Position numbers and translations under genes: made by a program
NCBI GenBank assembly: GCA_963720235.1
Contig: OY970389.1
Coordinates: 5,332,001-5,396,000 of the forward strand
From: JACMLC01 sp963720235
Lineage (GTDB): Bacteria > Acidobacteriota > Blastocatellia > Pyrinomonadales > Pyrinomonadaceae
DNA: 64,000 bases
Direction: 5' to 3'
Shown: in pieces, positions 58,987-64,000 of the stretch
Numbering within the stretch: the first letter of the stretch is position 1
How the letters are laid out: each line of letters opens with the position of its first letter
The notes under the pieces: model-generated
Database searches by the model: none
What the model saw: the letters and a program-made list of their open reading frames with translations, nothing else
Told to the model about the DNA's origin: nothing

Positions 58987-61900
58987 ATGAAAATCAAGAT
59001 GAAGCACACTTGTTTCGTATTCATTCTTTTGTTATCGGGCGGCTATCTGGCTTTGAGCGCGAGCCGCACTGTAACTTCAACTGCTAAGCCGCCTGCAAAG
59101 ATTACACGCAGCATCTCTTTACCCGGCGACCAGCCTTCGGGAACTGCGCGTATGCAGTTGGCCCTTGAGACTGCGAATAAGAAAAACTTTATGAGCGCGG
59201 TCAATAGCGGCGAAGAAGTAAATGCGCTTGCTACGTCTATCGGCCCGACGGAAAGTTTTACAGTTGTCGGTTTGGATGGCGAGTTTCTCAAGAGCGGTGA
59301 CCGCGTAAACCTACAGACCGCTAACAAGCTGTTCGTCTGCGCAGAAGGCGGGGGCGGCGGCAGCGTTTCCGCCAATCGTGAGGAGGCGCGCGAGTGGGAG
59401 ACATTTACCATCTGGAAGATTGGCGGCGATGGCCTCATCGGTTTTGATGACGCTGTGGCGTTGAAGACTTGGGACAACACACACTATCTGATTGCAGAGA
59501 AGGGAGGCGGCTCTGCGCTCACAGCCGAGAGCGCGACTGTTGGCGAGTCGGAGACATTCAATTTGCGAAATGCTTTTTCCCAGAATGACCTTCCGACCTA
59601 TCTTGACCTCAACCGCGTAGCCTTTCGCACTCGTTACCAGAATCTTTATCTCTCGGCCACCAATGGCGGCGGAAGCTTTGTCCGCTCAAACGGGATTGAT
59701 GCCGGGCCGTTTGAGAATTTCAAACTGACGGACATCAACGGCGGCTCGTTTAATGGTTATGATTTGATTTATGTCCAACCTCACAATCGTAGTTTCTACT
59801 TCAACACTCTTGGAGCGGAAGGAGCAGAACTGCGCGCCACTAGTACGCAGCCGAGCTATTACGAAAAATTCATGATTCTGAAAATGACGGATGGCGGCTC
59901 AATCAGTGGCCCAATCGTCGAGGGCGATACTGTCGCGCTGCTCGCATGGATTGATTATCGCTGGGCCATTGCGGAGAACAGCTACATGCGCATGAAGCGC
60001 AACAATGAATCGAACAGCCGGATGACGATTCATTCGCAGATGGCCGATTTGGATATGCAATACATCGGGCGCACGCCGCGTTATCCCTGGAATCAACCTC
60101 AGAAGTGGCCCAATCCGGGCGAGCTTGTCACCTTTGAAGGACAAATCGCCAATCGCGGAAATGCCTTCTCAGGCGCATTTAAATATGCCTGGTATATTGA
60201 CGGGACGCTCCATGCACAGGGAAGTCATCAAGGGCTTGCGCCGAATGCGACTGACGTTCTGCGATTCAACTGGGTCTGGCTGAGCGGCACGCATACTGTG
60301 AAGCTTGTGCTGGACACGGGGCAAACCGTCAGAGAAATATCAGAGCGCAACAACTCTGTGGAAGACCGCACGAACGCTCTCGCAGTCGGCGTCTATGTCG
60401 AGCAGAGCGTCGTGGACTTTTTCAACACTGTAGTCTTCCGCAGTGGCAATCCGAACTCACTCTGGGGCGGCAACTCTTGGGAGGATTGGGTTCAGCATCA
60501 GGTCTCAATCTGGAATGAAAAGATGAGGACTGCCGCTCCGACTCCGGTGCTTGAGCGTGTCAGGTTGGACAAGGTTGTCATCGTGCCTGACCACGCTCTG
60601 CAATGTCAGACTAACAATCCGGCCATTCCTATTCTTGGTCATCACGACTTTGAAATAGATTTAATCTGGGGCTTTCCTTCAGCTTATGTCGTGCCGTATC
60701 CGCAAAACGGATGCGGTCCCGGAAGCCCCGGATACAGAGACGACCCGAACAACTGGAACTACGACCAAAACCTCTTCCATGAAATCAATCACGCGCGCTA
60801 CGTAGTTGACCTCTACGGTTTCAACGCTCACATTTTTCACTTGCCGCTTGTGCAGAGCATCAGCGCAACCAGTTCGGAATTGACAATCGGATGGGAAGGC
60901 GGTGGCCCTCCGCCGAATGAGTTTTACGGCGTTCCGACTCATCTCGTGCTCGGCGGAGAGATTGTCTATTGCCAGCAAAGAATTGATGACCCTGTCGCCA
61001 GAACTTCCAGATTTACACAATGCCAGCGCGGAGCCGAAGCGACTGTGGCCCGCTCGCATGCCTACGGCGTCAGGGTTTACGGCGGAAATGTTCGCATACA
61101 GGATGGATGGGGCAACGCCTTGCTCGATGGGCCGGGACTGCCGCGCGCAGACGGCGACAAGATTCATCAGGGCATAGACTTCTTCTATGACATCATGAAC
61201 GCCGGTTCGTTTGTCGGGTCGCACACGGCTTATGCATGGAACAGGATTTTTAATCAGCGTCCGGTGTGCGGCAATGCTAACGCTCCATGCAACATAGGCG
61301 AATACCTCGCAGACCTTCCGCAATCCAATCTACTCGAACTGCGCGAGACAAACGGCCAAATACTCGCCGGAGCGCAGGTGGAAATTTACAGGGCCAGCCC
61401 TTTCCCAATCTGGTACGGCAAGCGTTATGCGGGCGAGCCTCTCAGGGTAATCAGGACAGACGGACAGGGACGCGCAGACTTAGGCGGCATGCCTTTCGGG
61501 GCCTGCGATCAAGGATACGGCTGCATCAGAAACACCGGCCTCGTGCACACCTTCGGACTCGCCAACGGCGTACTGCTCTTGAAGATTGTGCATAACAATC
61601 GCGTCGGCGTTCAGTTTCTCGAAGTGACTCGCATGAACCTTGAATACGCGCAGGGCCACACACAGCAAGCGATTTATCCAATCACTTTCAATCGCTGGGC
61701 AAACCTTCCATCCAACTCCGCTCCAAACGGAATTGCAGATAGCTATGGCGCGGGCATGAACAGGACTTTGATTGTGAACGCGCCGGGAGTCTTAGCTAAT
61801 GACACAGACCCTGACGGCGATGCTTTGACGGCGAGACTCTTCAACGGCCCATCGCACGGCACGCTCTCTTTGTCCGGCAACGGCTCGTTCACTTACACGC

Positions 61901-62010
61901 CTGCAAACAATTTCACAGGCACGGATTCCTTCAGGTATCAGGCGCGCGATGTTCACAGCAACTACTCGAATGTTGTCACAGTGACCATCAGCGTCATGTC
62001 AGACCATTAG
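58987..62010 (+). CDS. large secreted protein: fascin-like repeats, HExxH motif, C-terminal Ig/cadherin-like domain
   Basis: This is a 1007-residue exported protein. A signal peptide (VFILLLSGGYLALSASRTVT) is followed by three beta-trefoil fascin-like repeats at about 60-300 (FVCAEGGGGGSVSANREEAR, YLIAEKGGGSALTAESATVG, YLSATNGGGSFVRSN). A CARDB-like beta-sandwich follows near 370-460 (RGNAFSGAFKYAWYIDGTLH). A central domain carries HEINH (His598/Glu599/His602), a zinc-metallopeptidase-style motif of no family I recognise. The end is a VCBS/cadherin-like domain (DTDPDGDALTARLF). A third metal ligand is not certain; a lectin or adhesive protein with a metalloprotease core is a reasonable guess. 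A good GGAGGAGG precedes ATG 58987. Confidence 0.87.
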   Translation: MKIKMKHTCFVFILLLSGGYLALSASRTVTSTAKPPAKITRSISLPGDQPSGTARMQLALETANKKNFMSAVNSGEEVNALATSIGPTESFTVVGLDGEFLKSGDRVNLQTANKLFVCAEGGGGGSVSANREEAREWETFTIWKIGGDGLIGFDDAVALKTWDNTHYLIAEKGGGSALTAESATVGESETFNLRNAFSQNDLPTYLDLNRVAFRTRYQNLYLSATNGGGSFVRSNGIDAGPFENFKLTDINGGSFNGYDLIYVQPHNRSFYFNTLGAEGAELRATSTQPSYYEKFMILKMTDGGSISGPIVEGDTVALLAWIDYRWAIAENSYMRMKRNNESNSRMTIHSQMADLDMQYIGRTPRYPWNQPQKWPNPGELVTFEGQIANRGNAFSGAFKYAWYIDGTLHAQGSHQGLAPNATDVLRFNWVWLSGTHTVKLVLDTGQTVREISERNNSVEDRTNALAVGVYVEQSVVDFFNTVVFRSGNPNSLWGGNSWEDWVQHQVSIWNEKMRTAAPTPVLERVRLDKVVIVPDHALQCQTNNPAIPILGHHDFEIDLIWGFPSAYVVPYPQNGCGPGSPGYRDDPNNWNYDQNLFHEINHARYVVDLYGFNAHIFHLPLVQSISATSSELTIGWEGGGPPPNEFYGVPTHLVLGGEIVYCQQRIDDPVARTSRFTQCQRGAEATVARSHAYGVRVYGGNVRIQDGWGNALLDGPGLPRADGDKIHQGIDFFYDIMNAGSFVGSHTAYAWNRIFNQRPVCGNANAPCNIGEYLADLPQSNLLELRETNGQILAGAQVEIYRASPFPIWYGKRYAGEPLRVIRTDGQGRADLGGMPFGACDQGYGCIRNTGLVHTFGLANGVLLLKIVHNNRVGVQFLEVTRMNLEYAQGHTQQAIYPITFNRWANLPSNSAPNGIADSYGAGMNRTLIVNAPGVLANDTDPDGDALTARLFNGPSHGTLSLSGNGSFTYTPANNFTGTDSFRYQARDVHSNYSNVVTVTISVMSDH

Positions 62011-62031
62011 GATGCAGCATCACAGCCCCGC

Positions 62032-62209
62032 GAGGGGCGGCATGTAATAGCCCACGACGTGAGTCGTGGGTTAGCAGTAGAAATAAATAATGAGCCCCGT
62101 AGGGGCGACATAAATGGTGTCGCCCCTACGGGGCTTGGCTCATGTTTGGTGCGCATGTCCCCGCGCTGACGCGCGGGGCTATTGTATGTCGCCCCTAAAG
62201 GGGCTGACA
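62032..62209. repeat. modular palindromic interspersed repeat, family B, copy 2
   Basis: Outer arms CAGCCCCGCGAGGGGCGGCAT and GTCGCCCCTAAAGGGGCTG. Inside are the hairpin CCCACGACGTGAGTCGTGGG, the central pair GAGCCCCGTAGGGGCGACAT and GTCGCCCCTACGGGGCTTGG, and the hairpin CCCCGCGCTGACGCGCGGGG. The ACGAC/GTCGT hairpin is at the 5' side here but at the 3' side in copy 1 (39570-39753), and the other hairpin differs (CCCGGCAC versus CCCCGCGC). It lies between the large secreted protein gene and the convergent Spy-like gene. Confidence 0.85.
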
Positions 62210-62234
62210 ACATTCACCCTTTAATTAACTCTTG

Positions 62235-62648
62235 TCAACGATTCTCGCCCGGTGGCGGGCCGTCTCCTCTGTTGCGGCGTCTTGCTCCACGTTCTTGTCT
62301 CGTTTGCTGGAATCGTTGCCACTGTTCGGTCGTGAGCACTTTCTGTAGGCGTTCATCTGCTTGACTGCGAATCTCTTTGACGCGCGGCTCGGACTCTTTG
62401 CGCAGGGCTTCCAGCTTTTCGCGCGTGTCGCCGAAGATTTGCTGAACCTGAGTTTTCTGCTCTTCGTTCAGTTGCAACTCCTTGACCATCCGCTCGAAAC
62501 GATCCTCTCTAATCTGTGCGCCGCCGCCGGGCCTCAGCCATGAGCGATAGGCGTTCAAAGCGAGCGCGCCAGCCGTGAAGCCTAGTAGAAAAATAATTAC
62601 TGCCGCGCCGCGCACCTGCCATTTGTTGTTGCTGATATTGTCCATCAT
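62235..62648 (-). CDS. Spy/LTxxQ-like periplasmic protein with N-terminal anchor
   Basis: This is a 137-residue protein. After a short cytosolic stretch comes one transmembrane helix (GAAVIIFLLGFTAGALALNA). A helical, charged domain follows (RMVKELQLNEEQKTQVQQIF, RSQADERLQKVLTTEQWQRF) of the Spy/CpxP/CnrX type, with an LTTEQ motif near 115, and a basic, Pro-rich tail. Such proteins sense or buffer envelope stress and metals, and can bind anti-sigma factors. Its ATG 62648 overlaps the anti-sigma stop (TAATG), so the two are coupled. Confidence 0.82.
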   Translation of the reverse strand: MMDNISNNKWQVRGAAVIIFLLGFTAGALALNAYRSWLRPGGGAQIREDRFERMVKELQLNEEQKTQVQQIFGDTREKLEALRKESEPRVKEIRSQADERLQKVLTTEQWQRFQQTRQERGARRRNRGDGPPPGENR

Positions 62649-63145
62649 TACTTTAAAGCTCCCTCTTCAGACTCATACAGGGTCGTCAGCACCTGCTCGT
62701 ATGACATCTGCTCCGCGGGCGATTCGCCTTGATTGAAGAACACTTCGTCCGCCGAATAAGAACTCGAAGCCGTCGCTAACTCTTGCTGCGTCGTGGTTGG
62801 TTGAATCCCCGGAACGAAGAAAGTTAAGACGGCAAGCAAAGCCACTGTGGCGGCCATCGAAGTGACGAGCGCGCCGGATGCTTCCCAGAGACGCTGGAAG
62901 ACGGATTTGCTTTGCGCCTGTCGCTCTCTGAGCGCGGCGAGGACTCTGGTCTGGAAGAAAGGTGTTGGCTCAAACGTCTCTGCCGCGCGTTCTTGCAGAA
63001 GAAGCGTAGAGAGTTGCGCGGCCTCGTATGCGCGCCTGCAATCAGAGCACAGCGCGGCGTGTGTGCGAACAGTCTCTAAATCGCTTTCGCTTAAATCGCT
63101 GAGAGCCATGCTGTCTAAAATTTCTGTGATGTGCTTGTCTTTCAT
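62648..63145 (-). CDS. zf-HC2 anti-sigma factor
   Basis: This is a 165-residue membrane anti-sigma protein. The N-terminal cytosolic zinc motif is HAALCSDC (HxxxCxxC near residue 30), and one transmembrane helix follows (LVTSMAATVALLAVLTFFVP near 105). A short Ser/Glu-rich extracytoplasmic tail follows. It lies between the ECF sigma gene (48 bases upstream) and the Spy-like gene, the usual order for a sigma/anti-sigma/sensor unit. It presumably inhibits the sigma factor encoded at 63194-63853. Confidence 0.88.
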   Translation of the reverse strand: MKDKHITEILDSMALSDLSESDLETVRTHAALCSDCRRAYEAAQLSTLLLQERAAETFEPTPFFQTRVLAALRERQAQSKSVFQRLWEASGALVTSMAATVALLAVLTFFVPGIQPTTTQQELATASSSYSADEVFFNQGESPAEQMSYEQVLTTLYESEEGALK

Positions 63146-63193
63146 CTCTCACCTCTGAGCGGCAAAGTTTTCTGTGTTTTCTGTAAAAAGTTT

Positions 63194-63853
63194 TTAAGAA
63201 TCTTTCTTCTTTCGTCTGAGTAATTTTTCCAAAGCCTCGCGCATACGCTTGCGTGCGCGAAACGCCTGCACTTTAACTTTCGATTCAGACCATCCGGTCA
63301 TCTCTGCCACTTCTTTGACGGGCGCGTCTTCGCCGTCAATCATAGTCAAAACAAGGCGGTCATCCGGCGACATTGTGCCAAGCACGCGGTCTGCTAAATC
63401 TGCTGCGACGAAACCGCGTTCGGCTGCATGGTGACGCTCTGTGGCCGCGCCGGATTGATGCTCATCGAGCCAGTTCGTTTCATCTTCCGTCAATTCGGAG
63501 AGAGTTAACTCCGGCCTGCGCTTTGCGCTGCGCAAGAGGTTGAGGCACGTGTTGGTCGTGATGCGCGTGAGCCAGCCCTCCATCGAGCCGCGCCCTTCGT
63601 AGCTGCCGAGTTGTGTAAACGCTTTCAGAAAAACTTCCTGCGCGGCCTCTTCGACCTGCTCGCGCCTGCGATAGAAACGACTGGCGACTCGAAACACGCG
63701 CGGGCCGTAGCGATTCATTATCTCCGAGAAGGCGGACTCGTCGCCGTCGCGTGCCAGCCGCGCCAACTCCAAATCCGAAGCCTGTTCGTGCCTGTTTGAC
63801 AGAAGCCTTGCCCATCCATTTTTGACGGGCGGCGGAAGAGCCGTCTGGCCCAT
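63194..63853 (-). CDS. ECF-type RNA polymerase sigma factor (RpoE-like)
   Basis: This is a 219-residue sigma-70 family factor with only regions 2 and 4. Region 2 is DGDESAFSEIMNRYGPRVFR, EEAAQEVFLKAFTQLGSYEG and GWLTRITTNTCLNLLRSAKR. Region 4 is TMSPDDRLVLTMIDGEDAPV followed by KEVAEMTGWSESKVKVQAFR. Length and motifs are typical for the RpoE group. ATG 63853 lies 23 bases after the stop of a partly visible gene on the same strand, so it may be the second gene of an operon with anti-sigma and Spy-like genes. Confidence 0.95.
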   Translation of the reverse strand: MGQTALPPPVKNGWARLLSNRHEQASDLELARLARDGDESAFSEIMNRYGPRVFRVASRFYRRREQVEEAAQEVFLKAFTQLGSYEGRGSMEGWLTRITTNTCLNLLRSAKRRPELTLSELTEDETNWLDEHQSGAATERHHAAERGFVAADLADRVLGTMSPDDRLVLTMIDGEDAPVKEVAEMTGWSESKVKVQAFRARKRMREALEKLLRRKKKDS

Positions 63854-63876
63854 TCCGCCGTTACCGTTGAAAGAGT

Positions 63877-64000
63877 TTACTGCTGCTGTTGCGGCTGAAG
63901 TTTGCCACGCTCGCCGTGTCTCTTGCCATGCCCGTTCCTGAACTCTGCGCGCTTCTTCTGAAACTCTGCGCGCTTCTGTTCCATCTGGGTTTTCTGCTCA
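63877..64000 (-). CDS. C-terminal end of a small charged protein (5' part outside the window)
   Basis: On the minus strand a frame open to the window's edge ends with TAA at 63877-63879. The 40 visible residues read EQKTQMEQKRAEFQKKRAEF and then RNGHGKRHGERGKLQPQQQQ. The repeated KRAEF units and the Gly/His/Arg-rich end resemble the tails of Spy/LTxxQ-type or Glu/Lys-rich periplasmic proteins. It lies just ahead of the sigma gene on the same strand, with a 23-base gap. Confidence 0.6.
   Translation of the reverse strand, partial: EQKTQMEQKRAEFQKKRAEFRNGHGKRHGERGKLQPQQQQ

Noticed and set aside
1..64000. CRISPR arrays, tRNA/rRNA genes, insertion-sequence transposases, prophage genes
   Set aside because: Read through all intergenic stretches; no regularly spaced direct repeats, cloverleaf, or transposase/integrase similarity was seen. 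A tRNA scan would be needed to exclude a tRNA fully.

Overview
The window looks like part of a chromosome from a member of the Acidobacteriota, most likely class Blastocatellia. This is inference from gene content: CHAT-TPR proteins, Acidobacteria-style sigma/anti-sigma pairs, DUF4214-tailed subtilase, Fis-tailed TPR regulators, many secreted hydrolases and palindromic interspersed repeats. No rRNA, tRNA or marker gene fixes the taxon. Coding density is high; I saw no phage, transposase or CRISPR array.

Region 1 (1-17.7 kb): after the 3' end of a sigma-54 activator comes a five-gene set in the order unbL (DUF1702), unbV (FG-GAP/ASPIC), unbU (RnfD-like membrane protein), pksE (KS-AT-ACP-KR-DH-PPTase, 1938 aa) and tebC (hot-dog thioesterase). 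This is the conserved 'minimal enediyne PKS cassette', best known from actinomycetes. The genes overlap or nearly touch, so they are probably one transcript. Downstream on the same strand lie an AraC-type regulator, a His-rich membrane protein, a FixH-like lipoprotein, a NosR/NapH/FixG-like polyferredoxin, a signal-peptide protein with a C-terminal membrane anchor, a cytochrome P450, and an AhpD-family protein whose resolving Cys codon is an in-frame TGA. That last gene is a probable selenoprotein.

Region 2 (17.8-26 kb): two unknown proteins, then a minus-strand unit STAS-groES-groEL-free-standing DnaJ zinc finger-rpoZ-unknown. It is followed by small stress/signalling genes: two receiver-like proteins lacking the phospho-acceptor Asp, an RRM protein, a one-TM protein, a Crp/Fnr regulator and small membrane proteins. 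TGTG-N8-CACA palindromes sit in front of several of these and may be the Crp/Fnr operator.

Region 3 (26-42.5 kb): secreted and degradative proteins (a 1028-aa tyrosinase, an M4 metalloprotease, an S8 subtilase), a small lipoprotein, a CHAT-TPR protease-like protein, and a convergent sigma factor/anti-sigma pair.

Region 4 (42.9-55.6 kb): a complete chemosensory operon: CheY, CheA, CheW, a soluble MCP built of 28-residue repeats, a PAS-HEAT protein, CheR (frameshifted in this sequence), CheB, CheY, a CheC-like protein and a hybrid histidine kinase. The kinase and the HEAT protein share a closely similar PAS domain. The MCP has no sensor domain and no membrane segment, so input probably comes from elsewhere.

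Region 5 (55.8-64 kb): a TolB-like PD40 protein, a TPR protein with a Fis-type HTH tail, a 1007-aa secreted protein with fascin-like repeats and an HExxH motif, and an ECF sigma/anti-sigma module bracketed by a Spy-like protein and the C-terminus of another small charged protein.

Two families of modular palindromic repeats (two copies each, about 200 bp) lie between these regions.
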